Assembly: GCA_933822405.4 (NCBI GenBank)
Contig: CAKOGP040000424.1
Span: forward strand, 1-64,000
Source: Cylindrotheca closterium
Taxonomy: Eukaryota; Bacillariophyta; Bacillariophyceae; Bacillariales; Bacillariaceae
Direction: 5' to 3'
Length of the DNA stretch: 64,000 bases
Position numbers and translations under genes: made by a program. Shown piece after piece: positions 44,220-52,870 of this stretch; the stretch's first letter is position 1; each line of letters begins with the position of its first letter. A model generated the notes under the pieces. The model saw only the letters and a program-made list of their open reading frames with translations, made no database searches and had not been told where the DNA came from.

Positions 44220-45512
44220 ATGGAACATGCACTACTCAGAACAATCAAGGCTTTAGCTAGTCTGCTGATGATAGTTACCATGATCAGTATTATCATTCTA
44301 GACACCCTACTTCCTGAACATTCCGAGCCACATTCACTTCATGGAAATCGAATTCTGGAACGGGATTTTACAGCCAACGCCGAACATCCTTTTGAAGTTT
44401 CTGTCGTGTCTACCAAGAACCAACAGCATCCCGATCTAGAGACATCCAAACTTTCTACCGTTGAAAACGAAAGCGTGCAAAATGCTGAAGTCGATGAAGG
44501 CGATGCGTTCATAATACCACTTGAAACGACGAGTCGCTCTAACCCAAGCGTTCCAACGATAAAAAGTTCGAAGTCATCACTAAATTTCAAGGTTTCTTCA
44601 ACGTCAATAACACATGGATCAGAGAGCGACAGCAGTAGTAGCGCTGACGTTGATGGGTCCAGTCCATATGTACCTGTACAATTTGACCACCGTTATCACA
44701 TTACACGGTATCGAAGGTCCAATCCAGACATAGCACAAGTCACACATTACGAGTCGATATACGATCCAATGATAAAGTCATTTCAGCAAACACGGCAGTT
44801 CCCACACATTATATGCCAAGGGTCCGGTTTGATTATCGAACAAACCATGGCTCCAGTTGCGCCAACCAACACACCGACGAGGGCACCCGTGGTACAAGTC
44901 ACGGAAGCACCAGTAGTGGCACCGACCCAAACTCCAGTAGTGATGGTACCAACTGAAGAACTACTATCTCTTTCGACTGTGAAGAGCACCAGAAATACAT
45001 TTAACAAACGAATGGTATACCAGGGATCCATCAGTGACATCCGCATGTATGGGAAACCAAGACGCATTGTACACCGTCCCGGAGCATTTGGAGGATTGCC
45101 GGTGGTGGATCATGCCTTTTCAAGGCCGCCAGTTGGCACTCGATCTCCCACCATTGAGCCTACCAAAGCTCCAACGCCGTACCCGACTCCAAGAGTCTTT
45201 CACAAGGTTTGCAGGGATGGCCGAGTGGTGGAGATTGATGGAACTCATTCGCCAACCGTTCTGCCAAGCATGGCGCCTACTTATTCACCAGTGGTTCAAC
45301 AGCAGACACGGCCACCAGCCTTTGTTGGGTATGTTTGGGGAAATGGTTATGGCCATGGGAATGATGACGATAATCCAAGGTGGTCCTTTACCAAGAATGA
45401 AGGCAAGCTATTATTTGATCATCCCAACCTTGAAAAGGCTATCTATCGGGGCGATTTTTCCCAAGTGCGACGACAGTTCAAGCGACGAGTCGATACTATG
45501 AGTCCGTGGTAG
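44220..45512 (+). CDS. Type II membrane or secreted protein with P/T-rich repeats
   Basis: The 430-residue product begins MEHALLRTIKALASLLMIVT followed by ISIIILDTLL, a signal anchor or uncleaved signal. A serine/acid-rich region follows, then P/T/A-rich spacers common in diatom secreted proteins: APTNTPTRAPVV, EAPVVAPTQTPVV and SPTIEPTKAPTPYPTP. After these comes VFHKVCRDGRVVEIDGTHSP, THSPTVLPSMAPTYSPVVQQ and PPAFVGYVWGNGYGHGNDDD. The P/T parts are likely O-glycosylated wall-facing sequence. There is no catalytic motif. A truncated copy of its 3' part lies at 46373-46735. Confidence 0.6.
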   Translation: MEHALLRTIKALASLLMIVTMISIIILDTLLPEHSEPHSLHGNRILERDFTANAEHPFEVSVVSTKNQQHPDLETSKLSTVENESVQNAEVDEGDAFIIPLETTSRSNPSVPTIKSSKSSLNFKVSSTSITHGSESDSSSSADVDGSSPYVPVQFDHRYHITRYRRSNPDIAQVTHYESIYDPMIKSFQQTRQFPHIICQGSGLIIEQTMAPVAPTNTPTRAPVVQVTEAPVVAPTQTPVVMVPTEELLSLSTVKSTRNTFNKRMVYQGSISDIRMYGKPRRIVHRPGAFGGLPVVDHAFSRPPVGTRSPTIEPTKAPTPYPTPRVFHKVCRDGRVVEIDGTHSPTVLPSMAPTYSPVVQQQTRPPAFVGYVWGNGYGHGNDDDNPRWSFTKNEGKLLFDHPNLEKAIYRGDFSQVRRQFKRRVDTMSPW

Positions 45513-45929
45513 TTACTAGCATAGGATGCCGTACGACGATGGCGAAGGCAGTATGAGATGAGAGACAAAAATCTTGCTCGAGTGAAAGAAATCATGGATC
45601 TTTCACATTCTCAGTTCGCAAAAGTGGATGGACGCAAAAGTATCTTTGGTGCGCAGCTTGGTCGATGATGCGAGGTCCATGGACGAATTGCTAGATTGCC
45701 ACGACCAGAGAACTATCCTTGTCTACAGCACAGTGGTTGTCATCATTGTCTACCAGGTATCATGGACCCGACGACGATTCATGGAATGAAGGGCATTTTA
45801 CAAATAATGCGAACACCCACGGAGAATACAGCAGGAACGGCCTATATCCAATTCTCCGACAGAAACACAAAATGAAATCGCTTGCACACAAAAGAAACGA
45901 GACATCTAGAAAACACGACAACATAAAAC
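45513..45929. other. Intergenic, nothing assigned
   Basis: The 3' flank of the P/T-rich gene and leader of the next gene. No conserved frame seen. Confidence 0.35.
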
Positions 45930-46229
45930 ATGACTTTTCGCCGTCTACTGGTTACTCTATGCTGCATCACTTGCCAGTACGCGTACACGCTTCAAGCTTT
46001 CGAAGTGCCCATATCCCGCCGTGCGGCCTTGGGTAGTTTTGCAGCGGCGATGACCGTTCCCAATGTTGTCATGGCAAGTCCAGAAACAAAAGATGAAATC
46101 AATACTGCTGACTCGAAAGCAACGGCCGAGAAGCAGAGCGCGGCCAAAAAGAAAGCGGAAAAAGAAGCTCGCCGTATGGCCGAAGAGACAAAGAAACGGC
46201 TTGCGGTCGGTCGCATTGGAACCATTTAA
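45930..46229 (+). CDS. Small thylakoid-lumen-type protein
   Basis: The 99-residue product has a signal peptide (RRLLVTLCCITCQYAYTLQA|FEVP) ending at a plastid-type Phe, then a twin-arginine signal (SRRAALGSFAAAMTVPNVVMA, RR at 30-31, cleavage about 49). The mature part is about 50 residues, highly charged and helical: AAKKKAEKEARRMAEETKKR, ending LAVGRIGTI. Layout suggests a small extrinsic protein in the thylakoid lumen, but I cannot name it. ATG and stop are clear. Confidence 0.65.
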   Translation: MTFRRLLVTLCCITCQYAYTLQAFEVPISRRAALGSFAAAMTVPNVVMASPETKDEINTADSKATAEKQSAAKKKAEKEARRMAEETKKRLAVGRIGTI

Positions 46230-46372
46230 AGTTCATGTTGGATGGAGCTTGATCCCTAATAGTGTTGGTGCGCTGAATAATGTAGACGCCGCCGATGATA
46301 TTAATCATAGGTTAAAAATAAGTCGCACGTTCCGAAGTTTGTGAGGTGATCCAATGAAAGCATCAACATTAG

Positions 46373-46735
46373 ATCTCCCGCCATTGAGAGCCCACCAAAT
46401 CACCGCAACTCCCTATCCAACTCACAGAGTCTAACAAAAGATTTCCAAGGATGGCCAGGGGGGAGATTGATGGAACTCATTCTCCAACCGTTCTGCCATC
46501 CATGGCTCCTAATTACTCACCATTTGTTGTCCAACAGCAGACACGGCCACCAGCCTTTGTTGGTTATGTTTGGGGAAATGAGTATGGTCATGGAAATGAC
46601 AACGATACTTTAAGGCAGGTGGTCCTTCCCCAAGAATAATGAGCGGGCGAGCTATTTTTTGACCATGATCCCAACCTTGAAATATCTATGGGGGCGATTT
46701 TGCCGAGATCCAGCATGATACAAGACGAATTATAC
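46373..46735 (+). pseudogene. Truncated copy of the P/T-rich gene
   Basis: This segment matches 45141-45470: GATCTCCC.CCATTGAG, then GAGATTGATGGAACTCATTC and the region coding THSPTVLPSMAP, TRPPAFVGYVWGN and YGHGND. Indels break the frame before (VFHKVCRD region) and after (tail) this part. It is a decayed tandem duplicate lying beyond the small lumenal-type gene. Confidence 0.7.
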
Positions 46736-47809
46736 TCCTCGCCTCGCTTTCCACCGCAGAGAAAGGCTCCTTGTTAAGAGTGGTATTGTCTATCTTGTAA
46801 CTATGATAGTTGAAGGGGGACAAACACTAGTACTACCTTCTAGTGGCAAGGAATTGCAGCTGCTGCTAATGGAAGATCTTGGAACGATGTTATTGTCATC
46901 CACACCATCCATCAGGATTTCGCAATGGATGAATGAACAATACCATCATTTTGGGATACAATAGAAAGTATACTAGTGTAAAATATAGCGTAAGGAATTG
47001 AACATTTCTTTGGCCTGCTTGGATGATGAGAATAATGGAATCCAGAGGAGCATGGAATGATTGTCTACTTGGATCGTAAGAATCAATCAATCGAATGAAT
47101 CCAGAGCATGGAATGATTATGACTGTCACTCACTGGTTGCATTTTCATGTCTCTTCTCATTATTCTCATTAGTGTGCTACCCCCTACCTCTGATCAATAT
47201 AGTTCTCGCCAGCTTTTGCAAAGTGAGAGAACCAATGAAAACTTCAACATCCGTCATTTGTGGTATCCGATCAGTTTGAAGTGCCACTGAGGTTTCGTAC
47301 CGGTACTGTAAAGTTCCGAACTTTCAAAGCAGGAGATCCAATGAATTCGTCAGCACCTGATTTGTTAGGGTAATTGGAGGCAAAAGCACTCTACATCCAG
47401 AACACACAATACACAATGCGAGCCCCAGTGTCAAAAAAGCGAGCTCGAACATCACGGTAGTTGGTATGTGTATCAAGGCTTTTTTTTTCTCGCTGTGCCA
47501 TGCTTCTTCAGAGCGTCTACTTAGGAAGAGGATGACGTAAGGCGCTTTTGGCATTCTGCGGTTCCTAAGTAGATGCTTCCAACTAGAGAATATCACCAAT
47601 AAATCCTCCGAAGGAATAAGTAAGTTCGAGCTTCACTACAATGAAAAGAATCACGTAGGGTTCTGTGGAAGCTGTGAAATTAGCCGCTCAATCCGCCTCT
47701 TTTCCACAGAGTTGCATTCATAATTTCCATAACCGCAGCGATAGGGTATCCAACACAAACCCACACTCACTGTCAAGCCTTTTCCAAGATTCTATCCACA
47801 CACACAATA
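46736..47809. other. Gene-poor spacer with minor repeats
   Basis: No gene supported. It contains two near-copies of a TCCAGAG.GCATGGAATGATT segment (about 47042-47060 and 47100-47119). A segment at about 47316-47345 (GTTCCGAAC.TT..GATCCAATGAA) resembles 46332-46358, just before the duplicated fragment, suggesting local duplication. Confidence 0.4.
47513..47576. repeat. Inverted repeat, potential hairpin
   Basis: Left arm 47513-47527 (GCGTCTACTTAGGAA) and right arm 47562-47576 (TTCCTAAGTAGATGC) pair at 14 of 15 positions, with a loop of 34 nt. It is not next to a stop codon I call. It could be a small MITE-like element or an RNA hairpin. Confidence 0.6.
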
Positions 47810-48628
47810 ATGATTGCCTTGTTAACCACTCCCAGCACCAGTGCCACGTCGCCAACTACTACCTGCTCCGTCTTGGAGTTCAGCGCGACTGGGAAGAATA
47901 CTAGTCCAAAAACTGTAATGGATTTCAACAGTTCGGATTCACCCAAGAAGACTGCCATGGTAGTCATTCCCAAGTATCTACTTCCCAACTTGAGAAATAC
48001 TTCCCTTACTTCGGCACTGATCCAGGGAACCTCCCTAAACGGGGACGCCACCTTTTCGTGTACCGATGATGATTCTTCGGTAGCGCTCTCCGCCATTTCC
48101 ACGGATGAGGAAGAATCCACGACTGCTACTACTTTTTCCAAAAGCAGCTTCAGCAGCAGCCGCCGAAGAAGAGCCATCTTTTCTCCTTATTGGAAAAAGA
48201 GTGGCGAAGAGCCCGTGGAGATGATCCCCACGGGTGATACCGACGTAACCGCCATTCGTTCGCCGGCTGCTTCGGTACAATCCTGTTTGCCCCACTACGA
48301 GCAAATTCGAGAACTCCAAGTGAAACCCTTGCGACCTCGAGTCGTCAAGTCGGATCCCATTCTGGCTCGCCCCATGCCTCCCTCCATTCTCCGCAAGAGC
48401 AAATATACAAGAAGGCATACTGTTGGTGCTGTCAAGTTGAACAAGAGTGCTGATTTAGTCGCCACCAGCACGGCCATTGCGGGAGCTCTGGCCGCCATCG
48501 ATATTGAGATGGAGGCTTCCAACAACCGAGTCCAATTCGATAGCAACGTCGATGTAAGGGTATTCACCAAGGAACGACCCATGCTCGAACCAGCCCAACC
48601 AGGATGGTCCAAGATGTTTACCAACTAA
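47810..48628 (+). CDS. Serine-rich hypothetical protein
   Basis: The 272-residue product from a clean ATG is not assignable to a family. Serine/threonine-rich and acidic stretches dominate the first half, followed by a basic RRRRAIFSPYWKK patch. The C-terminal part looks more conserved: PPSILRKSKYTRRHTVGAVK, then NRVQFDSNVDVRVF and QPGWSKMFTN. Ser/Arg context around SILRKSKYTRRHTV could be phosphorylated. There is no signal peptide or membrane segment. Function unknown. Confidence 0.6.
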   Translation: MIALLTTPSTSATSPTTTCSVLEFSATGKNTSPKTVMDFNSSDSPKKTAMVVIPKYLLPNLRNTSLTSALIQGTSLNGDATFSCTDDDSSVALSAISTDEEESTTATTFSKSSFSSSRRRRAIFSPYWKKSGEEPVEMIPTGDTDVTAIRSPAASVQSCLPHYEQIRELQVKPLRPRVVKSDPILARPMPPSILRKSKYTRRHTVGAVKLNKSADLVATSTAIAGALAAIDIEMEASNNRVQFDSNVDVRVFTKERPMLEPAQPGWSKMFTN

Positions 48629-48993
48629 AAACGGAGGAACGAACGAACGATTTGTTTCGTTCTTTTTTTTGGTGGGACCTCTATACCATCATCCCCCAAG
48701 CGCAAGCAGCAAAACCTGGCTATTATGCCGCTATCCTGCTACATTTCCCCTGCTATCCAAGAAGCACATTACTTCTTTATCTACATGCAATACATATATA
48801 TATAACATACATAGAAGTATAATAAATAGAATATGAATACGTTATTCATTATAAAATATATATTTCTTGAGTGCAGTCCTAGTTTTGGCTCCTGTACCTA
48901 ATACTTTTCCGGACTGGCTACTACAGCAGCAACAGAGCCTATTATTCATCCATCCATCCATTCATTCATTCGTTCTATTCCCTTCCTTTTGTA
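48629..48993. other. Convergent intergenic region, AT-rich
   Basis: Lies between two convergent genes. It is AT-rich with ATATAT runs at about 48788-48865. No gene seen. Confidence 0.4.
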
Positions 48994-50190
48994 CTAATTT
49001 TTGTAAGGAGGACAAAAGACTTGCTTTTGCACACTCTTCAACGTTCGCTTGGCCAATTCTTCCGTCGCCAAGGTTTGAATGGTTTCCGCCCCTTCTTGCC
49101 ATTCCTTGGGTGGAGGGAACTCAAACGAAGACGACGAAGCGGCACCACTTCCTGCAAAGGCACCCACCACACTTGCTGCACCAGGACGAGTGGAAGAGGC
49201 AGTAGTGGCACTAGTACTAGAGCTTGTGGTGGCCATGGCCGAACTCGAGCTCATTTTCTTGGCCACTTGGGCAATCGTTTGAACTTGTTCCTTTTGGACG
49301 CTGGTTGGCTGTCGCAAGGCAGTCGTCCACAAGTAATTTTGGGTCAACTTTTCCAGGACATATCTTGACGTGGAACTCATGTAATAGTCAATGGACAGTT
49401 CGTAGTATCGATTCCAACACGATCCCCAATGCTCCAAACGGATCTGTTCACTGGTCTCCACGGATCCATCGGGACATTGATTGGCCACCGGACTGGAATA
49501 TTCCGGAGGAAAGGCACGAAAGGCCTTGAGTTGCGGAACACCCAAATGTGCCGATCGGAGTGGATCCAAGACGATGGCCACAAAGGGATTCCCGTGCGGA
49601 TCTTCGGCACGTTGCCATTGCAATTGCGTCGACAGGTCTGTCTGACTCAAATAACAATGGGAGTGGTCCCCCAATTCAAAGGGATGGGAGTGATACCATC
49701 CCATGAACTTTTCCTTGCGAGTTCCTTCGAGACGTTCGGTGAGGGAAATCATGTGATTGACCACATCTTGATCGTCCGCCACGACGCGGGTTTCAAATCC
49801 TTCAATGGGGAGGGGAAAGGCATCCGTGACAATCAAATTTTGCGGAGATTCCGGATCGGGACGTCCCAGCAGCAATCCCATGACTTCCGTGGGGTTCCCG
49901 CCCTTGGCAATTCCCTTTTCAACTCCACGGGCGCAGTGCATGACCATTTTGCTGAGACTGGAGGGACTCAACGAAACTCGTTGAAAATATTTGGCTTCGT
50001 TCATCCAAGGTTTTTCCTTGACAAAGGATTCCATTTTGGATTCGTCAAACGAATAGAAGCGAGCATCATTGGCTTCCGAAGCAGATGCAGCATTAGTAGT
50101 AGTAGTAGTAGCAGCAGCATCAGAAACATCCTTCATGGCAATGTCTTTGGTGGCAGAAGAAGCCAAACCAGCAGCAAGAGTTGCGGACAT
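48994..50190 (-). CDS. CSN5: COP9 signalosome subunit 5-like JAMM protease
   Basis: The 398-residue product resembles CSN5, the metalloprotease that removes NEDD8 from cullins. It shows SLSKMVMHCARGVEKG, TEVMGLLLGRPD, DAFPLPIEGFETRV and FMGWYHSHPFELG (about residue 163), then LSQTDLSTQLQWQ, FVAIVLDPLRS and LKAFRAFPPEY. The upstream Glu (TEVMG) and the JAMM H-x-H and S-x-x-D are present. The gap between the second His and the Ser is 12 residues, against 7 in animal and plant CSN5, because of an insert (FELGDHSHCYL). The alternative, another MPN+ enzyme such as Rpn11, is less likely given the DAFPLPIEG and DPLRS context. The ATG at MSATLAAGLAS is preferred over a longer non-ATG frame. Confidence 0.85.
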   Translation of the reverse strand: MSATLAAGLASSATKDIAMKDVSDAAATTTTTNAASASEANDARFYSFDESKMESFVKEKPWMNEAKYFQRVSLSPSSLSKMVMHCARGVEKGIAKGGNPTEVMGLLLGRPDPESPQNLIVTDAFPLPIEGFETRVVADDQDVVNHMISLTERLEGTRKEKFMGWYHSHPFELGDHSHCYLSQTDLSTQLQWQRAEDPHGNPFVAIVLDPLRSAHLGVPQLKAFRAFPPEYSSPVANQCPDGSVETSEQIRLEHWGSCWNRYYELSIDYYMSSTSRYVLEKLTQNYLWTTALRQPTSVQKEQVQTIAQVAKKMSSSSAMATTSSSTSATTASSTRPGAASVVGAFAGSGAASSSSFEFPPPKEWQEGAETIQTLATEELAKRTLKSVQKQVFCPPYKN

Positions 50191-50692
50191 GGTCGTGTAT
50201 CGCGTAGTTTTGTTTGTTTGTTTGTTAGTGTAAAAGTTGGAATGAATGAATGAATGAATCAATCAATCAACCAAGGAAGGAATCAGCAAGTTCGCTTGTA
50301 ATCAATACGTGTTGTTTATCTCTGTCAATCGATCAACAAAGGAGCGACGAGTGAACTAATGTAAGATAAGAGTGGATAAGATTGAAAAGGAGACTCGTAG
50401 TTGCGGAACAGGGTGGCTTTTTTCGTTTGTTGGCAGAAGGCTCAGTCAGTCGCATGAGTCGATCATCGAACGGAACACTTCGATCGATCGATCAATCGAT
50501 CGAAAAGAAGCTAAAGTATGCTACGTACTTCTACGTTGAGCTGGTGAAAAATGAATGAATGGAAGAAGTTTTGAATTCGAATACAAGTATATATACGTAC
50601 ACCACACGTATCAGTGTCGACCTCAAACTGAATTGTTGCTTTGAAGATCTATTAATAATAGGAGGGAGACGTCTGAATTCCGCATTACAACA
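50191..50692. other. Divergent promoter region with simple repeats
   Basis: TTTG repeats (about 50208-50225), GAAT/CAAT repeats (about 50240-50270) and GATC repeats (about 50474-50500) occur here. No gene is seen. It separates the divergent CSN5 and RING-LON genes. Confidence 0.4.
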
Positions 50693-52618
50693 ATGGCAAT
50701 AGAAGATTTGTCAACATTCAAAATGGAAGAAACGGGTGCCTCATATCATCAATCTCCCAATGATACCTCATTATCCGCAACAGCAACAACAACCACAGCA
50801 ACAACCACAGCAGCAGCACAATCCTCGCCACTACCATCCGAATTAAATGAGAATAATCCACCTTCTCCACCTTCTCCTCCTGCGGATACCGCTACAACAA
50901 CCTTCAAGATAGAAGATTTCGAGTGCATCTTGTGCTTACGATTACTCTATGAACCTACCACATTGAAATGTGGACATTCGTTCTGTCGGACGTGTGTGGA
51001 AGAACTCTATCAACAAAATCATGCCAAATGTCCCACCTGTCGTCAGGTATTGCCCATTGTCCATCACTATTCCTCTGAAAAAATGAGCATTATTGCTCCC
51101 AGTTTTACGCTTTGTAAATTTCTGGAAGTGGCCTTTCCATTGCAGTACAAGGAACGCCACAACGAAATTATAGAAATGTATCCTTGTCGAGCAGGAGCAA
51201 TGGACGCGACTTTTACAAATTCGATGAATGCCACGACTACTACTACCGCCACAACGCCGCTTCCCCTATTCTATTTGGATCCCATGGTCCCTCGACAAGT
51301 CATGCAATTGAATATCTTTGAGCATCGTTATTTGCTCTTGATATCCAGATGCTTGGAAGGATCTCGACACTTTGGCATGGTAGGATTCATGTCCCGGCGC
51401 ATGATTGCAGAACGACGTCGACGACGATTGAGACAAGCCGCCGAGTCTACTGTTGTTGCGAACAACAACAATAATCATACTATTGATCCAGAGGACGATG
51501 ACGATGATGACGACGAGGCCTTGTCCATGATCTATGGTGTGGAAGTGGAAATTGTCGAAAGTTCACCGCAACCTACTGGTACCATGCACATTCAAGTCAA
51601 GGCGAAACGAAGATTCAAGATTGTAGGAGACACATGGAGACAAGATGGATACACCATGTCCAATGTTCAATGGCTTGCTTTGCCAGCAGCCGAATGTACC
51701 AATACTACAACAACAACTACTACGAATACAACTGCTACTACAACTAATCCATTATTGGAATCATTGCCGGTAACGCAAGAGGATGCGAATGAAACACAAG
51801 ATGATGATGGTGGTGATAATGCAGTGCCGGCAGGTGAGATTTCAACTTTCAATGCGGCACTGTCAGAGTCGCAAACTGCTACAGTTTCCCAAGAACCAGC
51901 GGCTTTATCGGAAAACGATAGTCGTGACGCCCAAGATGCAGCTGCTCAAGATGACAATGCCCGAGCGATTCAATTGGCACAAGCCCTTGGTCCTCTTGTC
52001 GAAGAATGGAAGGCCCTGGTCGTTGCGGAAGGATGGCAACGGTATCATGGACAACTTGCCCAAACAATCAATACAATTGGTCCCATGCCAGAAGCCAACG
52101 ATATCCGAGGGGCCATTGATCGTGCGTTGTGGGTCACGGCGCTCATCAATCCACTTCCAGGAATGGGCGTGGCTCCCGAAATTCGACCAGAAGTCTTGGA
52201 AGCGGCGGCGGCGGCCACTGACAATGTTGTTCCTCTTCTGTTGATTGTCACACATGGAATGCGCAAATCCATAGAGTACTTGACACCGAATGCGGTATTG
52301 GTATGGATGCAATATCAATTGCAAAAATTGTACTGCCTGCTCTTGGGCAGAGGCACGCGCCGATTGGGACCACCACCACCCCTTCCAGGAACCCACCAAA
52401 TGGTGAATGCTCTGTTGAGACTCTTGGTGGTTTGCTTGGTCTTGGGCTTTTTCTGGCAACGCATACTGGCCCCCAAAAGAGCTGTCTTGTCGTCATCGAC
52501 CGTGTCGTCGTCATTGTCGTCGTCGTCGTCACCAGCAGAGGAGGTGCTTCTTTCGGCAGCGGCAGCAGCGACCGCATCGCCCAATATGGACACGGAAACT
52601 GCACCTTTGGAACTATGA
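50693..52618 (+). CDS. RING-LON domain E3 ubiquitin ligase, C-terminal membrane anchor
   Basis: The 641-residue product has a C3HC4 RING finger at about 78-118 (FECILCLRLLYEPTTLKCGH, SFCRTCVEELY, CPTCRQVLP). A LON N-terminal-like substrate-binding domain starts near 190: LPLFYLDPMVPRQVMQLNIF, EHRYLLLISRCLEG, HFGMVGF. It is interrupted by Asp- and Thr-rich inserts. RING plus LON is the LONRF-type layout, with ligase activity expected. Near the C-terminus a hydrophobic helix (LLRLLVVCLVLGFFWQRIL, about 573-591) would anchor it in a membrane, which LONRF proteins in animals lack. Low-complexity Thr and Ser runs reflect ACA/TCG triplet repeats. ATG start is clear. Confidence 0.82.
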   Translation: MAIEDLSTFKMEETGASYHQSPNDTSLSATATTTTATTTAAAQSSPLPSELNENNPPSPPSPPADTATTTFKIEDFECILCLRLLYEPTTLKCGHSFCRTCVEELYQQNHAKCPTCRQVLPIVHHYSSEKMSIIAPSFTLCKFLEVAFPLQYKERHNEIIEMYPCRAGAMDATFTNSMNATTTTTATTPLPLFYLDPMVPRQVMQLNIFEHRYLLLISRCLEGSRHFGMVGFMSRRMIAERRRRRLRQAAESTVVANNNNNHTIDPEDDDDDDDEALSMIYGVEVEIVESSPQPTGTMHIQVKAKRRFKIVGDTWRQDGYTMSNVQWLALPAAECTNTTTTTTTNTTATTTNPLLESLPVTQEDANETQDDDGGDNAVPAGEISTFNAALSESQTATVSQEPAALSENDSRDAQDAAAQDDNARAIQLAQALGPLVEEWKALVVAEGWQRYHGQLAQTINTIGPMPEANDIRGAIDRALWVTALINPLPGMGVAPEIRPEVLEAAAAATDNVVPLLLIVTHGMRKSIEYLTPNAVLVWMQYQLQKLYCLLLGRGTRRLGPPPPLPGTHQMVNALLRLLVVCLVLGFFWQRILAPKRAVLSSSTVSSSLSSSSSPAEEVLLSAAAAATASPNMDTETAPLEL

Positions 52619-52870
52619 AAAAAAATTCAAAATATGGAGTTATTTTAAAAAATTATGTTGCATACTACTAAAACTATTTCATTGCTAGCTATACCTAGGA
52701 TAATGCAGACTATTTGTATACTTGTCAAGATCTTGCCTGAATGTATTGTATTGTAGATTGTCAAAGTCAGGATGCATTTTAGTCGTACGAGACATTCAAA
52801 TGATCCATCCAAAACCAAAAACCGACCGAAACTGCGATATCTTATTTTCGTGAAGTTTTTATATAATACC

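Noticed and set aside
47324..47599. Minus-strand open frame with a hydrophobic segment
   Set aside because: It starts at a non-ATG codon, spans the hairpin and shows no family features.
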